Below, in pieces: positions 17,592-25,160 of a DNA stretch of 64,000 nt; position 1 is the first letter of the stretch, and the number at the start of each line of letters is the position of its first letter. This DNA is from Salinicola salarius (lineage in GTDB: Bacteria; Pseudomonadota; Gammaproteobacteria; Pseudomonadales; Halomonadaceae). The position numbers and the translations under genes were made by a program. The DNA lies in assembly GCF_003206135.1 (NCBI RefSeq), contig NZ_PZJT01000005.1, forward strand, positions 1 to 64,000, written 5' to 3'. The notes under the pieces are model-generated. The model did not search any database and had not been told where the DNA came from. It worked only from the letters and a program-made list of their open reading frames with translations.

Positions 17592-20402
17592 ATGACAACT
17601 AGAAAAATTTGGGATGCCAAGCATCCCACGGACCCGCTTTGCCCGAAATTCGAGTGGCGAAGCTCGATCCTGCGTCCCGGTGTGTGGCGTAAATCATCCC
17701 TACTGGCGTCGACCTGCCTGATCCTGGCAGCGGCACCACTGGCCATGGCACAGAGCAGTGACGACGATTACGTCGCCCCGCCAGCCGGTGCATCCGACGA
17801 GATTGCCGAGCCGGCTCCAGCCGAAGCGGCACCCGCTGCGGCTGCCGCCCCTGCTGCGGCCGTCGCGGCACCCGCAGCGGCGCCGACGCAGGATCTCGGT
17901 CGCATGGAAGTGACCGGTTCGGCAATTGCCCGAACCGATGCCGAGACCGCGGTCCCGGTGACGATCATCGAAGCTGAAGAGATGCGGCAGCAAGGTATTA
18001 CTTCAACCGCACAGCTGCTCTCGCAAATTTCAGCCAACGACACAAGCTACGGGCCAGGTTATGGCACAGGCACAGCCATTACCGGTGGAGCCAGTTTTGC
18101 CAACCTGCGCGGTATCGGCACAGACAAGACACTGGTGCTACTGAACGGTCGCCGACTGGCCAACAACTCGCTGGACGGCAGCGCCGTTGACCTCAACTCG
18201 ATTCCATTCGGTGCTATCGAGCGAGTCGAGGTGTTGCGTGACGGCGCCTCGGCAATCTACGGGACCGATGCCATCGGTGGTGTAATCAACTTCATTACCA
18301 AGAAGAATCTCACCGGTGGCAACGTCGAATTCGGCTACGATTCGCCAACCCACAGTGGCGGTGGCGATAGCGGCGATATCAGCGCGACCTGGGGCAACGG
18401 CGATCTCGAGACAGACGGCTTTAATATTATGGGGTCGATGCGCTACCGCAAGCAGGACGACGTTGATTACACCGACCGCAACAATATCCGTCAGATCTAT
18501 GATCCCGGCAGTGGTATCAATGGAACCTCCTCCTACGCCTATCCCGGAAACTACTATCAGGGAGACGTGGCGGGCAATCTGCTGGCAGGCTCGGGGTGCG
18601 ACGGTGAAGGGCTAGTCGATACGGGTGGCGGCACCTGTACCTATGACTACGGTCGGTACGGGCAAATCCAGCAGAAGACCGAGAACACGTCGCTTTACAC
18701 TCGAGCCGCGGCCAAGCTGGCGGAGAACCATACGGCCTCTCTCTCCTACCTGTGGTCACGAAATAAAAATACCTCGCTGAGCGCGCCATCACCGACTTCT
18801 GGTGGTCCGGTCATTCAGCCCGGGACGCCCTTCTATCCGGACGATCCCGCGCTCGACCCAACTCAACCGATCGACGTACGTTGGCGCGGCATCCCCGCTG
18901 GCCCCCGTGTGACCGACAACACCATCGACGCCCAGCGTCTGGTACTAGATTTCACCGGAGATTTTTCCGGTTTCAACTACGATAGCGCCGTTTCCTGGAA
19001 CCGCAGTGATACTGACCTGAACTATCGCAGCGGCTATCTCGATGATAATGATCTGCAAGACGCTTTCAATAACGGACTGATCGATCCCTTCTCCACCGAC
19101 CCGCTGACCGCCGCCGGCCAACAGGCCCTGGCGGATGCCGAGGCCAGTGGGCTGGTGTGGACCGCCCAGAACGATGTTTATGCCTGGGACGGTAAACTCA
19201 GTCGTGAAATTGGCGACTGGTTTGGCGCCGGGTCCTCGGCCATCGCCGTCGGCGCCGACTACCGCCACGAGCGACTGAAGCTCGAGACCGATCCCGACGT
19301 AGCCTCTCGTGCGACCAGTGGCGGACTCTCGCCGGATGCCTCGATCAACGAGAGTCGTGATGTCAAAGGTATCTACAGTGAATTGAACGTACCCATTATC
19401 GACGGGCTCGAAGTCACGGCGGCAGTGCGCTATGACGATTACAGCGATGTGGGCGATACCACCAACCCCAAGATTTCCTTCCGCTGGCAACCCTTCCAGC
19501 AACTGCTGGTTCGTGGTGCCTATAGCGAAGGATTTCGCGCGCCTTCCCTGTATGAGCTCTACGATCCTGCAGCGCAGACGTTCTCGCCAGGCGGCCTCAA
19601 TGATCCCAGACTTTGCCCCGGTGGCTCACCTGCCAACGGCGGCGTTGCCAGCCGCGACTGTAACACTCAGTTCCTGGAGGAGCAGGGAGGCAACGAGGAC
19701 CTGAAACCGGAAGAGGCCAAGAACTGGACACTCGGCTTCGTCTATCAGCCGTTCCAGAGCTTCTCGGCGGGTCTGGATTTCTGGTGGGTCGAGATCGAGA
19801 ACGAAGTTGCCCTGCCGACTTCCGATTACGTTATCGCCAACGAGCCTGGCAACATCGTGCGTAACGATGACGGGTCAATCGACTACATTCCGGTTCGCTA
19901 TCAAAATCTTGGTACCACCAAGACCAACGGTGTCGACGTGTCGGCAAACTATCGACTGCCGACAAGCTACGGCTTCTTTACCGTGGGCTACACCGGCACA
20001 TACGTCGATCGCTATGACTTCCAGGAAACGCCAGATGGCGATTACGTCAGTCGCGTCGGGCACTACCGCGCCGGTTACGGCACGGTCTTCCGCTGGAAAC
20101 ATAAACTTTCTGTCAACTGGAACAAGGGCCACTGGGGTGCCGGTGTCATCAATCACTACATGACGGGCTATGACGACTACGACACCTCTACTCACAGTGA
20201 AGTCGGTTCCTACACGACTTGGGACGCACTGGGTTCGTACGCGTTCACGGCCGGCCCGACAGTTACCGTCGGCGTACGGAACATGTTCGACCGCGACCCG
20301 CCGTTCTCCAACCAGCCAGAAGTTGGTCAGCTCGGCTATGATGCCCGCTATGCCGATGCACTGGGCCGCACGGTCTACGCCCGCTTCAATTACGCTTTCT
20401 GA
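17592..20402 (+). CDS. TonB-dependent outer-membrane receptor
   Basis: Outer-membrane active transporter, 936 residues from ATG 17592; a TTG at 17547 opens the frame but is a poor start. A long basic pre-region precedes the signal core (SLLASTCLILAAAPLAMA). An alanine-proline linker follows (about 65-95), then a TonB-box-like EVTGS, the plug domain (TLVLLNGRRL, AIERVEVLRDGASAIYGTDAIGGVINFI) and a 22-strand-type barrel ending VYARFNYAF with the terminal aromatic residue of such barrels. Placement after tonB-exbBD and before an M13 peptidase suggests peptide import rather than a siderophore (inference; ligand not readable). Confidence 0.93.
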   Translation: MTTRKIWDAKHPTDPLCPKFEWRSSILRPGVWRKSSLLASTCLILAAAPLAMAQSSDDDYVAPPAGASDEIAEPAPAEAAPAAAAAPAAAVAAPAAAPTQDLGRMEVTGSAIARTDAETAVPVTIIEAEEMRQQGITSTAQLLSQISANDTSYGPGYGTGTAITGGASFANLRGIGTDKTLVLLNGRRLANNSLDGSAVDLNSIPFGAIERVEVLRDGASAIYGTDAIGGVINFITKKNLTGGNVEFGYDSPTHSGGGDSGDISATWGNGDLETDGFNIMGSMRYRKQDDVDYTDRNNIRQIYDPGSGINGTSSYAYPGNYYQGDVAGNLLAGSGCDGEGLVDTGGGTCTYDYGRYGQIQQKTENTSLYTRAAAKLAENHTASLSYLWSRNKNTSLSAPSPTSGGPVIQPGTPFYPDDPALDPTQPIDVRWRGIPAGPRVTDNTIDAQRLVLDFTGDFSGFNYDSAVSWNRSDTDLNYRSGYLDDNDLQDAFNNGLIDPFSTDPLTAAGQQALADAEASGLVWTAQNDVYAWDGKLSREIGDWFGAGSSAIAVGADYRHERLKLETDPDVASRATSGGLSPDASINESRDVKGIYSELNVPIIDGLEVTAAVRYDDYSDVGDTTNPKISFRWQPFQQLLVRGAYSEGFRAPSLYELYDPAAQTFSPGGLNDPRLCPGGSPANGGVASRDCNTQFLEEQGGNEDLKPEEAKNWTLGFVYQPFQSFSAGLDFWWVEIENEVALPTSDYVIANEPGNIVRNDDGSIDYIPVRYQNLGTTKTNGVDVSANYRLPTSYGFFTVGYTGTYVDRYDFQETPDGDYVSRVGHYRAGYGTVFRWKHKLSVNWNKGHWGAGVINHYMTGYDDYDTSTHSEVGSYTTWDALGSYAFTAGPTVTVGVRNMFDRDPPFSNQPEVGQLGYDARYADALGRTVYARFNYAF

Positions 20403-20430
20403 CGGGCAACGCGTTCCTTATCGATCGATT

Positions 20431-20457
20431 GCCGCTGCCCGAGGCAGCGGCTTTTTT
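20431..20457 (+). terminator. Rho-independent terminator after the TonB-dependent receptor
   Basis: GCCGCTGCC and GGCAGCGGC form a 9-pair stem with a 3-base loop (CGA), followed directly by six T. It starts 28 bases after the receptor stop codon, so pepO probably has its own promoter or depends on readthrough. Confidence 0.88.
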
Positions 20458-20485
20458 ATCAGCTCAAAGAAAGGCCCTAGGAGTT

Positions 20486-22555
20486 ATGACTCACAGACGC
20501 ATCTTTTCACCCCTGACATCAGCACGCGCCATCGCCATCCTTTCAATAGCCGGCACAATGGGCTCACTTGCCCTTGCCGACACGCCAGCCTCTACCCCAA
20601 CCATGGGAACGTGGGGGGTCGATCTAAGTGCTAGAAATACCGCCGTCGACCCCGGCGACGACTTCTACCACTACGTCAACGGCGGCTGGCTGGCACGCAC
20701 GCCGATTCCGGCCGACCGCAGCAACTACGGCGTCTTTACCCAACTGGCGGAGCGCGCCGAACAGCAGGTTCGCGATATTCTCCACCAGCTCGATGGCGCC
20801 GACACCCCGCCGAACTCGCCCCAGCAGCGACTGGGCGATTTCTACCACGCCTGGATGGACGAGGGCGCTATCGAGGCCAAGGGCCTAATGCCGCTGATGC
20901 CGGACCTGGAGCGCTTGGCGGCGATCGGGAGCAAGGGGGACCTGGCCCGCTTCAGCGCCGACAGTCGTCTCGGCGTGCCGGCTATCGCGACGCCAGAGAT
21001 CGATATCGACGTCAAGGCACCGGATCGCTACGCCGCGTATCTGTCGCAGATACCGCTGATCCTGCCCACCCGGGACTACTACCTCGGCGACGATCCGCGC
21101 TTCGACACGATTCGCCAGGCCTATCTCGGCTACATCGACAGGCTGCTCGCATTGGCAGGGCAGCCCCATCCCCGGCAGAGTGCGCAGCGTATCCTCGAGC
21201 TGGAGACCGCCATGGCGAGGGTCGAGTGGGCACCGGCCAAACAGCGGGATCGCGATCTGACCTACAATCCGCTGCAGTTGGATCGACTCGGCGACTATGC
21301 CCCCGGTTTCCCCTGGCAGCCATGGCTCTCGGCCAGCGGTCTTGCCGGGCAGGACAAGGTCGTGCTGGCGGAGAATACCGCCATTCGCGAGCTGGCACGG
21401 CTTTATGACGAAACGCCGCTCTCGACGCTCAAGACCTATGCGACGTTCCGACTGCTGGATGCCAACAGTCCGTATCTCTCCAGCGACTTCAGCCGGGCGC
21501 ATTTCGATTTCCATGGCAAGCGTCTCTCCGGCCAGCCGGAGCAGCGCGAGCGCTGGAAACGCGGCGTGTCGCTGGTCAACGGGTTTCTCGGTCAGGCCGC
21601 CGGCAAGCTTTACGTGATGCTGCACTTCTCACCCCGCGCCAAGAGCGAGATGCAAACGCTTGTCGCCAATCTCGAGGACGCTTACCGTGACCGTCTGCAG
21701 CACCAGGTGAGCTGGATGACGGACCAGACTCGTCAACGCGCGCTGGACAAGCTCGACGCCTTCACTGCCAAGATCGCCTATCCCGACGATTGGGAAACCT
21801 ATGCCGGAATGGACATTCGTTCGGACGATCTTTACGGCGATATCGGTGCCGCACGTCAGTGGCACTGGCAGGACGATCTCGCCAAGCTCGGCGGCCCGGT
21901 GGACGAGACCGAGTGGTTCATGAATCCGCAGACGGTCAACGCCTACTATTCTCCGTCCCGCAACGAGATCGTCTTTCCCGCGGCGATTCTGCAGCCGCCC
22001 TTCTTCGATCCGAACGCCGACCCGGCGGTCAACTACGGCGGCATCGGCTCGGTGATCGGCCACGAGATGAGCCACGGGTTCGACGACCAGGGTCGCAAGT
22101 CGGACGGTAGCGGGATGTTGGTCGACTGGTGGACGCCGACCGACGCCGAGCATTTCGACGAGCTGGCCAAGCGTCTCGGGCAACAGTACGCCGAGTACGA
22201 ACCGGTGCTGGGATATTCGCTCAATCCGCAACTGACCATGGGCGAGAACATCGGCGATCTCGGCGGCCTCAACATCGCCCTGGGCGCCTATCATCGCTCA
22301 CTGGGTGATGAATCCGCGCCGGTCATCGACGGCTTCTCCGGTGACCAACGCTTCTTCCTGGCCTGGGGCCAGGTCTGGCGGCGCCTGATGCGCGAGGAGG
22401 AGATGATCAATCGTGTGCAGAGCGATCCGCATTCGCCGTCGCAGTTCCGCGTCAATGGCATCGTGCGCAACATGGATGCATGGTACAACGCCTTCGATGT
22501 CACGCCTGGCGACGATCTCTATCTGCCGCCGGAAGAGCGGGTGGTGATCTGGTAG
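20486..22555 (+). CDS. pepO: Exported M13-family (neprilysin/PepO type) metallopeptidase
   Basis: Zinc endopeptidase of family M13, 689 residues, acting on peptides. The zinc motif HEMSH is at residues 526-530, and the third ligand Glu587 is in GENIGDLGG. The N-terminal domain carries DPGDDFYHYVNGGWL, typical of the family. The signal peptide (ARAIAILSIAGTMGSLALA-DTPAS) predicts periplasmic export. ATG 20486 is chosen over an upstream in-frame start because TAGGAG lies 3 bases before it and the signal begins there. It follows the receptor gene and complements the exported M3 peptidase at 12894-14789. Confidence 0.94.
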   Translation: MTHRRIFSPLTSARAIAILSIAGTMGSLALADTPASTPTMGTWGVDLSARNTAVDPGDDFYHYVNGGWLARTPIPADRSNYGVFTQLAERAEQQVRDILHQLDGADTPPNSPQQRLGDFYHAWMDEGAIEAKGLMPLMPDLERLAAIGSKGDLARFSADSRLGVPAIATPEIDIDVKAPDRYAAYLSQIPLILPTRDYYLGDDPRFDTIRQAYLGYIDRLLALAGQPHPRQSAQRILELETAMARVEWAPAKQRDRDLTYNPLQLDRLGDYAPGFPWQPWLSASGLAGQDKVVLAENTAIRELARLYDETPLSTLKTYATFRLLDANSPYLSSDFSRAHFDFHGKRLSGQPEQRERWKRGVSLVNGFLGQAAGKLYVMLHFSPRAKSEMQTLVANLEDAYRDRLQHQVSWMTDQTRQRALDKLDAFTAKIAYPDDWETYAGMDIRSDDLYGDIGAARQWHWQDDLAKLGGPVDETEWFMNPQTVNAYYSPSRNEIVFPAAILQPPFFDPNADPAVNYGGIGSVIGHEMSHGFDDQGRKSDGSGMLVDWWTPTDAEHFDELAKRLGQQYAEYEPVLGYSLNPQLTMGENIGDLGGLNIALGAYHRSLGDESAPVIDGFSGDQRFFLAWGQVWRRLMREEEMINRVQSDPHSPSQFRVNGIVRNMDAWYNAFDVTPGDDLYLPPEERVVIW

Positions 22556-22590
22556 CCTCGGTTCGGATGGAAGAAAAGCAGCCCGAACGA

Positions 22591-22618
22591 CGCCCCCCAG
22601 CCAGATGGCCGGGGGGCG
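22591..22618. terminator. GC-rich hairpin after pepO
   Basis: CGCCCCCC pairs with GGGGGGCG, extended by an inner GCC/GGC with one mismatch. It sits 36 bases after the pepO stop. No T-tract follows, so it may terminate only weakly or protect the 3' end. Confidence 0.55.
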
Positions 22619-22640
22619 AGTCCGTCAGCTTGGGTCGAGG

Positions 22641-22930
22641 CTGTCCGATCTCAGGCGCGCCGATCATCTTGGCGATCAGCGTCCCGGTGATACCGAAAAT
22701 GGTGCCGATTACACCCAGTACCGGGCCAGCCACGCGGGCCCCCATGAAGACCCCGCTCTCACACGGGTGCCGATCCCGTCGCAGATTGCGCCCACGGTCT
22801 TGTCGTCATCTAACTTGACCTCCAGCAAACCGTCGTCGGCGCAATCCGGAAAGCCATGGGTGTTGAGGAGTCGAGCAAGACAACAGAGGCAAACCGGCCT
22901 CGGGTTGGATTTAGTATTTCGCCTACTCAT
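22641..22930 (-). pseudogene. Possible frameshifted small membrane protein gene
   Basis: On the minus strand an ATG at 22930 opens a frame with the protein-like stretch DDGLLEVKLDDDKTVGAIC. It then loses sense near 22755. From there the next frame continues with MGARVAGPVLGVIGTIFG (from 22745), a glycine-rich hydrophobic helix ending about GAPEI. One base too many in a GGGG run could join the two into a protein of roughly 90-100 residues. The family is not recognised. The rest of 22556-23138 shows only the hairpins listed separately. Confidence 0.3.
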
Positions 22931-23087
22931 TTTCCAATGAGCGCTACTGAGTGACTTATTTCTTTATTCTGTAAACGAAACACCCATCGACAATTATGCA
23001 TCTCTGTTATCAGCGGTGGCGTCATTAACATCTATTACATACCAACTATCAACTCGTGGTCCGATCCTGAAGTGGCGTCAAAACTAC

Positions 23088-23114
23088 TAAAAAAACCCCG
23101 GCCTGAGCCGGGGT
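23088..23114 (-). terminator. Rho-independent terminator of the FadL-type gene
   Basis: Read on the minus strand, ACCCCGGC and GCCGGGGT form an 8-pair stem with a 4-base loop (TCAG), followed by a run of T (the A-run at 23088-23095 on the plus strand). It starts 24 bases past the fadL stop codon. Confidence 0.9.
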
Positions 23115-23138
23115 CGTGTTAACGCTATGGTCGTGAAA

Positions 23139-24401
23139 TCAGAAGCGATAGGTCGCCTGCAAGCCAAACAGATTGAGCGAGTTATCGTAATCCGCGCTGT
23201 AAGTAGTACCGGGGAATTGTTCGCTGGTCTGGTTGACCTCGGCGTCAGCCTCCTGAATATAGGTGTAAGCTACGTCGATGGTTAGATCGGGAGTGGGTGT
23301 CCAGCCGGCGCCCAGTGAAAACAGTGTACGATCGGCCGATGGCACGCGGACCGTACGCGTGCTATCGCTGATCGGCGATTCATCATAGGCGATCCCCGTC
23401 CGCAGCAGCCACTGTGCGTTGACGCGGTAGGACAGACCCAACGCATACTGCCAGGCGTCTTCGTAATCCTGCTGTTCGCTGACCGGTAGTAGGTCGTTCT
23501 CCACATTCAGCTCATCAAAGCGACTCCAGCGGATATAAGTCGCGGCGGCCATCATGGTCCAACGATCATTGAATTCATGAGTGATCGAAAAGTCGATGGT
23601 TTCCGGTAGTGTGATATCCAGCGAGGCATCGCGCTTCACGTCCCCCGGGACAATGAGGTTGGAGACGGTAATATCGCCATCGAGGGTGTAGTCGACCTTG
23701 GACCGGTAGGTTAGACCCAGCGTGGTGGACTCGATCGGCCGATAGATCAGGCCGATGTTGTACCCCCAGGCTTCATCGTCGCCGTCGACGTTGACCGTGC
23801 CGTCCGGGCTCACGCCAGGTGCCGTCAGGCTTGGCGTTTTTTGCTCAAGTTCTCCATTGATAGAGTTGTAGGTAATACCCACACCGACCGAGAATTTGTC
23901 ATTGAAACGATAGGAGAGTGTCGGCTGCGCGGTGATCACTTCCACGTCACTGTAATTACCGAAGTAGCGGCCCTTGAAATCATCGTTGTAATCGGTAATC
24001 AATCCGAAGGGGGCGTATACACCGAGACCAAAGCTCCAGCGATCATTGATCGGCTGCACGTAATAGCCGAAAGGAATGGCCTTTTGGGGAATCATGTCGC
24101 CATCAGTGCTGCCACCAGAACGCGCGCCTAACGTGGTGGCGGTATCGTTACTGATGTCACTGCTGGCATCGATGTAGTGCGTGCCCGCAGTCAACTGCGC
24201 CCGATCGAGAAACGACATCCCTGCCGGGTTGCCGAAGACAATGGTGGCATCTTGAACGTTGGAAGCTCGCCCCGCCCAGGACGTGCCCTGACCGCTGACG
24301 CTCTGTTCCTGCAACTGAAATGCGCCCGCCAGCGCTTGTCCTGATACTGCGGCGCTCGCTAGAGCAACGGCTAACGACAGACGGTGATAACGAATCATCA
24401 T
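23139..24401 (-). CDS. fadL: FadL/OmpP1/TodX-family outer-membrane transporter
   Basis: Outer-membrane beta-barrel channel for long-chain fatty acids or other hydrophobic compounds, 420 residues. The signal peptide ends at QALA-GAFQLQEQ, and the mature N-terminus carries the FadL hatch features (SVSGQGTSWAGRAS, FGNPAGMSFL). The barrel ends LFGLQATYRF, with a terminal phenylalanine. Two adjacent ATG codons (24401, 24398) could start it, with GAGGGA upstream. It is a single gene with its own terminator. The substrate could equally be hydrocarbons, since TodX-like members are indistinguishable by eye. Confidence 0.9.
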   Translation of the reverse strand: MMIRYHRLSLAVALASAAVSGQALAGAFQLQEQSVSGQGTSWAGRASNVQDATIVFGNPAGMSFLDRAQLTAGTHYIDASSDISNDTATTLGARSGGSTDGDMIPQKAIPFGYYVQPINDRWSFGLGVYAPFGLITDYNDDFKGRYFGNYSDVEVITAQPTLSYRFNDKFSVGVGITYNSINGELEQKTPSLTAPGVSPDGTVNVDGDDEAWGYNIGLIYRPIESTTLGLTYRSKVDYTLDGDITVSNLIVPGDVKRDASLDITLPETIDFSITHEFNDRWTMMAAATYIRWSRFDELNVENDLLPVSEQQDYEDAWQYALGLSYRVNAQWLLRTGIAYDESPISDSTRTVRVPSADRTLFSLGAGWTPTPDLTIDVAYTYIQEADAEVNQTSEQFPGTTYSADYDNSLNLFGLQATYRF

Positions 24402-24653
24402 GATTGATTCCCTCTGGACTCAGGAAGCCGCCGCGGCGTCTTGCCCGCCTGTTAATGCGGTCGGTAATTCCATTGTTATCTGAGCCATTCCCCAAGGTAA
24501 GAAGACTGGACTTTTCGATATCCGTTTTGACGGAATGGCGATTTAGCGTCAATGCGCAAACGGTCGTTTTAATCGCTTTTTGGAAATTTCTTTAGTCGTA
24601 AGACCAACCGCTAAAGCGCCGATTTACAGCATCGGGCTACGTGATGGCAGCGC

Positions 24654-24685
24654 TTGACCCTTGGGCTACACCTAGGTTTTAGACT
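24654..24685 (+). promoter_or_regulatory. MerR-type promoter with 20-bp spacer and dyad operator
   Basis: -35 TTGACC (24654-24659) and -10 TAGACT (24680-24685) are separated by 20 bases, the overlong spacer typical of MerR-activated promoters. The spacer holds an imperfect dyad: ACCCTTGG (24657-24664) against CCTAGGTT (24671-24678), 6 of 8 positions matching, with 6 bases between. The merR gene starts 31 bases further on, so the regulator probably controls its own operon with copA. Confidence 0.75.
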
Positions 24686-24716
24686 GATGTTATCAATGGA
24701 TCAGCGAGGACATCCG

Positions 24717-25160
24717 ATGAAGGTAACCGAACTGGCCCGAACTGCCGGCGTCACGGCCGAGACGGTGCGCCACTACACGCGCCAGGCGCTGTTGAAGCCG
24801 CGCCGTGACCCCGACAACGGCTATCAGCTGTTCGATCAACAGGATCTCGACCGGCTACGTTTCATCCAGCGAGCGAGAACGCTGGGCTTCAGCCTCAAGG
24901 AGATCGCCGACATTCTCGAGCAGGCCGATCAGGGCGACTCGCCCTGCCCGCTGGTGCGCGACCTGCTGGCCGCTCGCCTGCCGCAGATCCATGCCCGGAT
25001 CCGCGAGCTCCAGGCGCTGGCGGATCGCATGGAGCGAGCGATGAGCGACTGGTCACGGTTGCCGGATGGCACGCCCGATGGCCACAGCATCTGCCGATTG
25101 ATCGAGCAGACGCCCGATACCCACGATGAGTGCTGCGCTCCGGCAAGGAGGAACGCATGA
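24717..25160 (+). CDS. MerR-family metal-responsive transcriptional regulator
   Basis: DNA-distorting activator, 147 residues. The N-terminal winged helix-turn-helix ([20 protein letters not shown]) is followed by the MerR recognition region and a long dimerisation helix. Cysteines at 77 (SPCPLV), 126 (SICRLI), 139 and 140 (DECCAP) are candidate metal ligands. CueR has serine at the position equivalent to Cys77, while divalent-metal sensors such as ZntR and CadR have cysteine. The stop codon overlaps the copA start (ATGA at 25157-25160), so the two are translationally coupled. Confidence 0.92.
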   Translation: MKVTELARTAGVTAETVRHYTRQALLKPRRDPDNGYQLFDQQDLDRLRFIQRARTLGFSLKEIADILEQADQGDSPCPLVRDLLAARLPQIHARIRELQALADRMERAMSDWSRLPDGTPDGHSICRLIEQTPDTHDECCAPARRNA

